Assembly: GCF_041529975.1 (NCBI RefSeq)
Contig: NZ_CP168030.1
Span: 2,170,001 to 2,234,000, forward strand
Source: Microbacterium maritypicum
GTDB taxonomy: Bacteria > Actinomycetota > Actinomycetes > Actinomycetales > Microbacteriaceae
DNA length: 64,000 nt
Direction: 5' to 3'
The notes under the pieces are model-generated. The model had not been told where the DNA came from. It worked only from the letters and a program-made list of their open reading frames with translations, and ran no database searches. Both the position numbers and the translations under genes were made by a program. Of the stretch, positions 57,856-64,000 are shown in pieces (position 1 is the stretch's first letter; each line of letters opens with the position of its first letter).

Positions 57856-58388
57856 TGCTCTGTCCCTTCTTCGTGCTCCTCCTGAATGCGGAATGTGGCG
57901 CCCACGATGATCATGTGGGCGGTGAGCGCGACCATCGTATGGCGACCAGGAGGTGTGGCATCCTTTCCGTCGGCATCAACCACTCGTGTCGCAGATGAGT
58001 CAAGGCATACGATCGCTGTCACGGAGGGGCGACCGTCATTGATCACCGCCTCTACTCCCCGAAAACTGACTACCTCTGCCTCTCCGGTCAGTCTGAGGCC
58101 AGCCTCCAGCAGATACTCGGAAGCCTCTTGGTCCGCCTCGAGGGCGTCTCCGATCAGATAGTCGGCAGGACTCGCGTCTGCGTCACCAGCTCGGCGAGCG
58201 TTGCTTACATCGTTGAACTCCCGATATGTCACCTCGGCGGCGGCGAAGGCCTCTTCTTCCGAGGCGAAGGCGGGCGTCGGAGTGGGTGAGGGTGAAGGAT
58301 CGGGCGCGCAGCCGACGAGCAGGAGGAGGGCGCTCGCCAAGGCTGCGGCGCGCGCGAACGAGCGGGAAGAAGACGTCGGGGAGATCAC
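57849..58388 (-). CDS. Putative lipoprotein, unknown function
   Basis: 179-residue exported protein. The signal peptide ends in lipobox LLVGC (C27), followed by a Pro/Ser/Thr spacer (PDPSPSPTPTP) and a ~130-residue domain beginning FASEEEAFAAAEVTYREFNDV. That helix followed by beta strands (VSFRGVEAVI, SVTAIVCLDSSATRVVDADG) recalls small NTF2-like secreted domains, but I do not recognise the family with confidence. It is coupled to the PKD-like protein downstream. Confidence 0.78.
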   Translation of the reverse strand: MISPTSSSRSFARAAALASALLLLVGCAPDPSPSPTPTPAFASEEEAFAAAEVTYREFNDVSNARRAGDADASPADYLIGDALEADQEASEYLLEAGLRLTGEAEVVSFRGVEAVINDGRPSVTAIVCLDSSATRVVDADGKDATPPGRHTMVALTAHMIIVGATFRIQEEHEEGTEQC

Positions 58389-58626
58389 CCGGTCACGCTA
58401 ATTCAGAGGGCCGTCTGCCCGTTCGAGTTATCCACAGCTCGCGACGCCGGAATCCGACTTCCTCCGGGATCCGAAGTTCTGATAGCCTTAACCGTCACTC
58501 GTGGCGTGCATGCGCATGCCCTCGTGGCGAGAAAACCAAAATCCAACCGCTGAGAAGCATGCAGTCGGCCGTGCGCGGCCGTTGAGTCTCAGCCCGAGTC
58601 TCCATTCAACAAGGACAACCCACTAC
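58389..58626 (+). promoter_or_regulatory. rpsA upstream region
   Basis: 238-base gap. A candidate -10, TAGCCT (58482-58487), would give a leader of about 135 bases. The leader holds a short hairpin CGGCCG-TGCG-CGGCCG (58566-58581), a direct repeat GAGTCTC (58584-58590 and 58596-58602), and an AAGGAC ribosome site (58611-58616). The upstream part is the promoter side of the divergent lipoprotein gene. A structured leader would suit autoregulation by S1, which is known in other bacteria. Confidence 0.4.
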
Positions 58627-60084
58627 ATGACTACCGCAACGACCGCCCCGGCCACCAAGCAGGTCGCCATCAACGACATCGGATCTGCTGAGGACTTCCT
58701 GGCCGCGGTCGAGAAGACCCTGAAGTTCTTCAACGACGGCGACATCATCGAAGGCACGATCGTCAAGATCGACCGCGATGAGGTCCTCCTCGATGTCGGC
58801 TACAAGACCGAGGGTGTCATCCCCTCGCGCGAGCTCTCGATCAAGCACGACGTCGACCCCAACGAGGTCGTCGCTGTCGGCGACCTGGTCGAGGCCCTCG
58901 TTCTCCAGAAGGAGGACAAGGAAGGCCGTCTGATCCTCTCCAAGAAGCGCGCACAGTACGAGCGTGCCTGGGGAGACGTCGAGAAGATCAAGGAGAACGA
59001 CGGCGTCGTCACCGGTACGGTCATCGAGGTCGTCAAGGGTGGACTCATCGTCGACATCGGCCTCCGTGGCTTCCTGCCGGCGTCGCTCATCGAGCTGCGT
59101 CGCGTCCGCGACCTCACGCCGTACCTCGGCCAGGAGATCGAGGCCAAGATCCTCGAGCTCGACAAGAACCGCAACAACGTCGTCCTCAGCCGTCGCGCGC
59201 TGCTCGAGCAGACGCAGTCGGAGTCGCGCACCACGTTCCTGAACAACCTGCACAAGGGTCAGGTCCGCAAGGGTGTCGTGTCGTCGATCGTCAACTTCGG
59301 CGCGTTCGTCGACCTGGGTGGCGTGGACGGCCTCGTGCACGTCTCCGAGCTGTCCTGGAAGCACATCGAGCACGCCTCCGAGGTCGTCGAGGTGGGCCAG
59401 GAGGTCACCGTCGAGATCCTCGAGGTCGACCTCGACCGCGAGCGCGTCTCCCTGTCGCTGAAGGCGACGCAGGAAGACCCGTGGCAGGTCTTCGCCCGCA
59501 CCCACGCGATCGGTCAGGTCACGCCGGGTAAGGTCACCAAGCTCGTTCCGTTCGGTGCGTTCGTCCGCGTCGCAGACGGCATCGAGGGCCTCGTCCACAT
59601 CTCCGAGCTCTCCAGCAAGCACGTCGAGCTGGCCGAGCAGGTCGTGTCGGTCGGCGAAGAGGTCTTCGTCAAGGTCATCGACATCGACCTCGAGCGTCGC
59701 CGCATCTCGCTGTCGCTGAAGCAGGCCAACGAGTCGGTCGACCCCAACGGCACCGAGTTCGACCCGGCTCTCTACGGCATGCTCGCCGAGTACGACGAGA
59801 ACGGCGAGTACAAGTACCCGGAGGGCTTCGACGCCGAGACCGGTGCGTGGAAGGAAGGCTTCGACGCCCAGCGCGAGGCATGGGAGCAGGAGTACGCTGC
59901 AGCCCAGGCTCGCTGGGAGGCGCACAAGGCTCAGGTCGTCAAGGCGGCCGAGGCCGAGGCTGCAGCCGGAGAGGACTTCGGCGGAGGCCAGTCCTTCACC
60001 AGCGAGGTCGCCGGCGCCGGCACCCTCGCCGACGACGAGGCTCTCGCGGCTCTGCGCGAGAAGCTCTCGGGCGGCAACGCTTAA
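58627..60084 (+). CDS. rpsA: 30S ribosomal protein S1
   Basis: 485-residue S1 with four S1 RNA-binding domains (about 36-105, 125-190, 208-280 and 295-365; repeats such as GTIVKIDRDEVLLDVGYKTE and GVVSSIVNFGAFVDLGGVDG). The C-terminal ~110 residues are acidic and aromatic-rich with Trp-containing repeats, as in other actinobacterial S1 proteins. It binds mRNA on the ribosome. ATG 58627 follows AAGGAC; codons further upstream are not S1-like. Confidence 0.96.
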   Translation: MTTATTAPATKQVAINDIGSAEDFLAAVEKTLKFFNDGDIIEGTIVKIDRDEVLLDVGYKTEGVIPSRELSIKHDVDPNEVVAVGDLVEALVLQKEDKEGRLILSKKRAQYERAWGDVEKIKENDGVVTGTVIEVVKGGLIVDIGLRGFLPASLIELRRVRDLTPYLGQEIEAKILELDKNRNNVVLSRRALLEQTQSESRTTFLNNLHKGQVRKGVVSSIVNFGAFVDLGGVDGLVHVSELSWKHIEHASEVVEVGQEVTVEILEVDLDRERVSLSLKATQEDPWQVFARTHAIGQVTPGKVTKLVPFGAFVRVADGIEGLVHISELSSKHVELAEQVVSVGEEVFVKVIDIDLERRRISLSLKQANESVDPNGTEFDPALYGMLAEYDENGEYKYPEGFDAETGAWKEGFDAQREAWEQEYAAAQARWEAHKAQVVKAAEAEAAAGEDFGGGQSFTSEVAGAGTLADDEALAALREKLSGGNA

Positions 60085-60098
60085 GCAGCACTCTGAAT

Positions 60099-60136
60099 CG
60101 GGTCGCCACCTCGCCTTCGGGCGGGTGTGGCGGCCC
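60099..60136 (+). terminator. Terminator after rpsA
   Basis: Imperfect 16-17-bp stem (CGGGTCGCCACCTCGCC and its near complement) with a TTCG-type loop, followed by TTTCGCTTTT. Confidence 0.7.
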
Positions 60137-60179
60137 GTTTCGCTTTTCCGGGGTGCTGCTGCTTTTGCGTGACGGAACA

Positions 60180-60197
60180 TTACGTCGGCATTCGTAA
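60180..60197 (+). promoter_or_regulatory. Inverted repeat upstream of the ABC importer operon
   Basis: TTACG (60180-60184), eight bases, CGTAA (60193-60197), lying 30 bases before the first start codon in an A/T-richer patch. It is a candidate operator; TAACAAT at its right edge may be part of a -10. Confidence 0.4.
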
Positions 60198-60226
60198 CAA
60201 TCGGTCCGCCCCGCCAGCATGGGGTT

Positions 60227-61084
60227 ATGACTGCTCTGCTGCCCGCGTCGCGCACCGCTGACGCTTCGCCGTCGGCAGGAACTGCGCAGGCTGTCCGTCT
60301 CGACGGAATCGACCGTTCCTTCGCGCTGCCGCGCGGGAGGCGCGACGTGCTCCGCGGCATCGACCTCCACATCGCGGCCGGGGAGATCCTCGCGGTCGTC
60401 GGTCCCTCCGGGTGCGGCAAGTCCACCCTCCTCCGTCTCGTCGGCGGACTGGATGCTCCGACGAGCGGACGCATCCTCCTCGACGACATCGGTGTCGCCG
60501 ACGTCGACGAGCGGACCGCCATCGCCTTCCAGGAGCCGCGACTGCTCCCATGGCGCACCATCGCCCAGAACATCGAGCTCGGCCTGCCGCGAGGAACCGC
60601 CCGCCGTGTCGGCCGTGAGCGAGTGCGCGAGCTGCTGCACCTCGTGGGGCTCGAGCACGCGGGCGACCAGCGCCCGCGCGAGGTCTCCGGCGGTATGGCC
60701 CAGCGCGCCTCCCTAGCCCGGGCGCTCGCCCGAAACCCTGGGGTGCTGCTGCTCGATGAGCCGTTCGGGGCGCTCGACGCCCTGACGCGTCTGCGCATGC
60801 ACGATCTGCTCCTGAAGATCCATGCGGCCGAGCCCACCACGATCCTGCTGGTCACCCACGACGTCGAAGAGGCGCTCTACCTCGCCGACCGCGTGCTGCT
60901 CCTGCGGACGCTGGACAGCTCGGGCACGGGCGCCGACGACGACCAATCCATCGCCCGCACGATCTCCGTGCCGGGCGTCCGTCCCCGCGACCGCGCCGAC
61001 CGCGGCCTCGCCGACCTGCGCGCCGACCTTCTCGAAGGACTCGGCGTCGACACCCACCACCGCATCACCGAGGAGTCCCGATGA
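60227..61084 (+). CDS. ABC importer ATP-binding protein (SsuB/TauB-like)
   Basis: 285-residue ABC ATPase of the nitrate/sulfonate/taurine importer group. It has Walker A GPSGCGKSTLL (about 65-75), Q-loop FQEPRLLPWR, signature VSGGMAQR (MAQR form), Walker B VLLLDEPFGALD and H-loop VTHDVEEALYLA. The PRLLPW form after the Q-loop is typical of SsuB/TauB. Its stop overlaps the binding-protein start by four bases. Substrate is not fixed by sequence. Confidence 0.92.
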   Translation: MTALLPASRTADASPSAGTAQAVRLDGIDRSFALPRGRRDVLRGIDLHIAAGEILAVVGPSGCGKSTLLRLVGGLDAPTSGRILLDDIGVADVDERTAIAFQEPRLLPWRTIAQNIELGLPRGTARRVGRERVRELLHLVGLEHAGDQRPREVSGGMAQRASLARALARNPGVLLLDEPFGALDALTRLRMHDLLLKIHAAEPTTILLVTHDVEEALYLADRVLLLRTLDSSGTGADDDQSIARTISVPGVRPRDRADRGLADLRADLLEGLGVDTHHRITEESR

Positions 61085-62121
61085 GCACCACCACACGCCG
61101 AATCATCCCCGCGATCGCGATCGCCGGGACGATGATGCTCGTCGCGACCGGGTGCGTGGCCGGAGAGAACGCCAAGGCATCGGACACCGAGGGCACGCCG
61201 GGCACGACCGAGTGGTCGGCGGACACCCTGTCGATCGACTTCGCCACCTACAACCCGCTGAGTCTGGTCGTCAAGGATCAGGGCATCCTCGAGGAGATCC
61301 TCGGCGATGACGTCGAGGTCGAGTGGGTGCAGTCCGCCGGCTCGAACAAGGCCAACGAACTGCTGCGCTCCGGCTCCGTCGATGTCGGCTCGACCGCAGG
61401 ATCGGCCGCACTGCTCGCCCGTGCGAACGGCTCGCCCATCCAGGTCATCGACATCTACTCGCAGCCCGAGTGGTCTGCCATCGTCGTGGGCCCGGACAGC
61501 GACATCACCGGCCTCGAAGATCTCAAGGGCGCCTCCATCGCGGCGACCAAGGGCACCGACCCCTACTTCTTCCTGCTGCAGGCGCTCGAGGAGGGCGGCC
61601 TGTCGCTCTCCGACGTGGAGGTGCAGAATCTGCAGCATGCTGACGGCCGGGCCGCACTCGACGGCGGCTCCGTGGACGCCTGGGCCGGGCTCGACCCGAT
61701 CATGGCCGCCGCCGAGGTGGAGTCGGGTGACCAGCTCATCTACCGCAACGTCGACTTCAACACCTACGGCTTCCTGAACGCGACCGAGGACTTCACCACG
61801 AACCACCCCGACCTCGCGCAGGCTGTCGTCGACGCGTACGAGCAGGCGCGAGAGTGGGCGCTCGAGAACCCTGAGGAGACTGCCGCGCTGCTCGCCGAGG
61901 TCGCCGGCATCGACCCCGAAGTCGCCACCACCGTGATCGAGGAGCGCTCGAACCTCGACGTGAGCGGTGTCCCCGGTGACGACCAGATCGCGGTGCTCGA
62001 GAAGATCGCGCCCGTGCTCGTCGAGTCCGGTGACGTGCAGGGCGGCAAGGACTCCGTCGACAAGGCGCTCTCATCGATCGTGAACGACACGTTCGCGAAG
62101 AAGGCGGTCGACGGCGAGTGA
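61081..62121 (+). CDS. ABC importer substrate-binding lipoprotein (SsuA-like)
   Basis: 346-residue lipoprotein: lipobox LVATGC with C25, then a NMT1/SsuA-type two-lobe domain. Motifs include WVQSAGSNKANELLRSGSVD, GSTAGSAALLARANGSPIQV, DITGLEDLKGASIAATKGTD and DGRAALDGGSVDAWAGLDPI. These match binding proteins for sulfonates, taurine, nitrate or thiamine precursors. ATG 61081 overlaps the ATPase stop (ATGA). The permease start overlaps its stop (GTGA). Confidence 0.9.
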   Translation: MSTTTRRIIPAIAIAGTMMLVATGCVAGENAKASDTEGTPGTTEWSADTLSIDFATYNPLSLVVKDQGILEEILGDDVEVEWVQSAGSNKANELLRSGSVDVGSTAGSAALLARANGSPIQVIDIYSQPEWSAIVVGPDSDITGLEDLKGASIAATKGTDPYFFLLQALEEGGLSLSDVEVQNLQHADGRAALDGGSVDAWAGLDPIMAAAEVESGDQLIYRNVDFNTYGFLNATEDFTTNHPDLAQAVVDAYEQAREWALENPEETAALLAEVAGIDPEVATTVIEERSNLDVSGVPGDDQIAVLEKIAPVLVESGDVQGGKDSVDKALSSIVNDTFAKKAVDGE

Positions 62122-62975
62122 CCATTCCCGACCGACTGATCGTTCCCGAGGAGTCTCGGGACGCGCTCGACTTCGCGAAGGGCACGTCCCAGCCCCGGAG
62201 CGGGGCTACGCGGCGCTCGTGGGACCGGCCGGTCGTGCGGATCATCGCCGGTCTCCTGCTGCCCGTGATCATCCTGACGGCCTGGCAGGTGGTGACGACG
62301 AGCGGGATGGTGCCGCCGTACCGCCTGCCCACACCGGCGTCGGTGTTCCAGGCCGGTGTGGAGCTGGCCGAGACCGGACAGCTCTGGACGCACATCGCGA
62401 TCTCGGTGCAGCGCGTGCTGCTCGGTTTCGCGATCGGATCCGTCATCGGGTTGGCCGCGGCCGGCATCGTCGGGCTCTCCCGGCTGGGAGAGGTGCTTCT
62501 CAGTCCGACACTCACCGCAGTCCGCGCCGTGCCGTCGCTGGCCTGGGTGCCGCTCCTCATCCTCTGGATGCAGATCGGCGAGGAGTCGAAGGTCACTCTG
62601 ATCGCGATCGGTGCGTTCTTCCCGGTGTATACGACGGTCTCGTCGGCGCTCCGACACGTCGATCCGCAGCTCGTCGAAGCCGGGCGTTCGTTCAGCCTGC
62701 GCGGCTGGTCGCTGTTCCGCATCGTGCAGCTGCCGGCGGTGGTGCCGTCCGTCGTGTCCGGGCTGCGTCTGGCACTCGCGCAAGCGTGGCTGTTCCTCGT
62801 CGCCGCAGAGCTCATCGCAGCGTCCATGGGCCTGGGCTTCCTGCTGACCGAGTCGCAGAGCAGTGGGCGCGTGGACCGCATCCTGCTCTCGATCGTGCTG
62901 CTCGCACTTCTGGGCACGCTCACCAACGGGATCCTCGTGCTGGTCGAGAAATACCTGCTCCGTCGGTGGGTGTGA
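62118..62975 (+). CDS. ABC importer permease (SsuC-like)
   Basis: 285-residue membrane permease with six helices of the BPD_transp_1 family. The EAA loop is EAGRSFSLRGWSLFRIVQLP; other marks are YRLPTPASVF, AVPSLAWVPLLILWMQIGEE and AQAWLFLVAAELIAASMGLGF, as in SsuC/TauC. GTG 62118 overlaps the binding-protein stop by four bases, and its own stop overlaps the ligase start in the same way. Confidence 0.92.
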   Translation: MTIPDRLIVPEESRDALDFAKGTSQPRSGATRRSWDRPVVRIIAGLLLPVIILTAWQVVTTSGMVPPYRLPTPASVFQAGVELAETGQLWTHIAISVQRVLLGFAIGSVIGLAAAGIVGLSRLGEVLLSPTLTAVRAVPSLAWVPLLILWMQIGEESKVTLIAIGAFFPVYTTVSSALRHVDPQLVEAGRSFSLRGWSLFRIVQLPAVVPSVVSGLRLALAQAWLFLVAAELIAASMGLGFLLTESQSSGRVDRILLSIVLLALLGTLTNGILVLVEKYLLRRWV

Positions 62976-64000
62976 CGGTGACCGAGGCTCGGCTGCAGGA
63001 GTCGCGGGTGTACGTGCCGGACGCTGGCTTCAGTGACGCGAACGTCACCGCGGACGCGTATGCGCGCGCCGCCGCGGATCCGATCGCGTTCTGGGAAGAG
63101 GCCGCGCGCCGCCTGGACTGGTCCGAGCCGTGGCACACCGCCCACGAATGGGATCCGCCGGTCGGCGATGCCGTTCCGGCGGCGCGCTGGTTCGTCGGCG
63201 GCAGACTCAACGTCGCGGTCAACTGCGTGGACCGTCACGTGGAAGCCGGACGCGGCGACAAGGTGGCGCTGCACTTCGAGGGGGAGCCGGGCGACCGCCT
63301 CTCGGTCACATACGCCGATCTGCAGCGCCGCGTGTCGCAGGCCGCCAACGCGCTCACAGCTCTCGGCATCCGTCCCGGGGACCGCGTCGTGATCTACCTC
63401 CCCGTGCTCGTCGAGACGATCGTGATCACTCTCGCCTGTGCGCGGATCGGCGCCGTGCATTCGCTCGTCTTCGGTGGCTTCTCGGCCGAAGCCGTGCGGT
63501 TCCGTCTCGCCGACACCGGCGCGAAGCTGCTCGTCACGAGTGACGGTCAGTATCGCCGCGGCACCGCCACCGAGGTGAAGTCGACGGCCGATGTCGCCGC
63601 GACGGATCTTCCCGATCTCGAGCACGTCCTCGTCCTGCGCCGCACCGGTCAGGACGTCCCGTGGACGGACGGTCGCGACGTGTGGTGGCATGACGTCGTC
63701 GACACGGCGTCGCCGGAGCACGAAGCGGAATCCTTCGACGCCGAGCATCCGCTCTTCATCATCTACACGTCCGGCACGACGGGGAAGCCGAAGGGGCTGG
63801 TGCACACGTCCGGCGGGTACCTGACGCACGCGAGCTGGGCGCACTGGGCCCATTTCGACGCGAAGCCCGACGACGTGCACTGGTGTACCGCAGACCTCGC
63901 GTGGGTCACGGCGCACACCTACGAGATCTACGGTCCGCTGTCGAATGGACTCACGCAGGTCGTCTACGAGGGGACTCCCGACGCACCGCACCGGGAACGC
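62972..64000 (+). CDS. Acetyl-CoA-synthetase-like AMP-forming ligase (3' end outside window)
   Basis: The first 343 codons of an acetate--CoA-ligase-family enzyme. I read the N-terminal ACS region (WEEAARRLDW, WFVGGRLNVAVNCVDRH), ACARIGAVHSLVFGGFS, the AMP-binding loop YTSGTTGKPKG (about 265-275), and WCTADLAWVTAHTYEIYGPL, where known acetyl-CoA synthetases read WCTADVGWVTGHSY. The V-T pair lining the acyl pocket is kept, but the two glycines are Ala. Its GTG start overlaps the permease stop by four bases, so it belongs to the importer operon. The true substrate may be acetate or an imported acid; the end of the gene is needed to judge. Confidence 0.85.
   Translation, partial: MTVTEARLQESRVYVPDAGFSDANVTADAYARAAADPIAFWEEAARRLDWSEPWHTAHEWDPPVGDAVPAARWFVGGRLNVAVNCVDRHVEAGRGDKVALHFEGEPGDRLSVTYADLQRRVSQAANALTALGIRPGDRVVIYLPVLVETIVITLACARIGAVHSLVFGGFSAEAVRFRLADTGAKLLVTSDGQYRRGTATEVKSTADVAATDLPDLEHVLVLRRTGQDVPWTDGRDVWWHDVVDTASPEHEAESFDAEHPLFIIYTSGTTGKPKGLVHTSGGYLTHASWAHWAHFDAKPDDVHWCTADLAWVTAHTYEIYGPLSNGLTQVVYEGTPDAPHRER

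Noticed and set aside
62972..64000. Apparent truncation of the ligase gene as a pseudogene
   Set aside because: The frame is open to the last base, so it is cut by the window edge, not broken.

Overview
The window is high-GC DNA with tightly packed genes, many 4-nt start/stop overlaps, GTG and TTG starts, and many genes whose -10 box sits directly before the start codon. The gene content is that of a high-GC Gram-positive bacterium: a dcw cluster with wag31-type divIVA, sepF and yggT but no ftsA, mraZ followed by rsmH, a qcrCAB/ctaE respiratory branch with a dihaem QcrC, class II DAHP synthase, and an Rv2175c-type DNA-binding protein. Gene order from plsC through aroG, a PknL-like kinase, the Rv2175c homologue, idsA, DUF3040 and mraZ into the division cluster matches the Mycobacterium tuberculosis Rv2182c-Rv2150c order as I remember it. 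I infer Actinobacteria, most likely Microbacteriaceae and probably Microbacterium. The genus is inference.

Layout. (1) 1-3.2 kb: end of pyruvate carboxylase, a long Ala/Pro-rich ParA/MinD-like ATPase, and peptide deformylase. (2) 3.3-12.7 kb: lipid and shikimate genes (fadD, plsC, aroG), a PASTA kinase, a LysM secreted protein, an Rv2175c-like regulator, a prenyl diphosphate synthase and a DUF3040 protein. (3) 12.8-30.7 kb: the division and cell-wall cluster mraZ-rsmH-ftsL-ftsI-murF-mraY-murD-ftsW-murG-murC-ftsQ-ftsZ-yggS-sepF-yggT-divIVA-lspA-rluD. murE is absent from its usual place between ftsI and murF. (4) 30.8-34.9 kb: an accessory stretch with a GNAT enzyme and two tandem paralogous cassettes, each an ECF sigma factor plus a single-pass membrane partner. 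(5) 34.9-45 kb: dnaE, a four-helix membrane protein of unknown function, hisD, nrdR, pyrD, a DUF3043 protein, an M20 peptidase and an IscA/ErpA-type protein. (6) 45.1-53.8 kb: ctaC-ctaD-ctaF running right and qcrB-qcrA-qcrC-ctaE running left, with a GNAT-RidA pair between them. (7) 54-60 kb: trpD, a PHP-domain protein, a stand-alone 5'-3' exonuclease, two exported proteins of unknown function, and rpsA. (8) 60.2-64 kb: an SsuBAC-type ABC importer fused by overlapping start/stop codons to an acetyl-CoA-synthetase-like ligase that runs off the end.

How the parts fit. Regions 2 and 3 supply polyprenyl precursors, lipid II synthesis, septal transpeptidation and the FtsZ ring with its SepF tether and DivIVA. 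The PASTA kinase and LysM protein next to them probably sense or modify the wall. Region 6 encodes a complete bc1-aa3 respiratory branch. Most of the window is ordinary core genome. The parts I find most unusual are the duplicated sigma cassettes with identical promoter geometry and a duplicated terminator/dnaE-promoter hinge, the mirrored MraZ-type repeats before mraZ, the missing murE, and the translationally coupled importer-ligase operon. I see no tRNA, rRNA, CRISPR array, insertion sequence or prophage. No gap between genes exceeds 300 bases.
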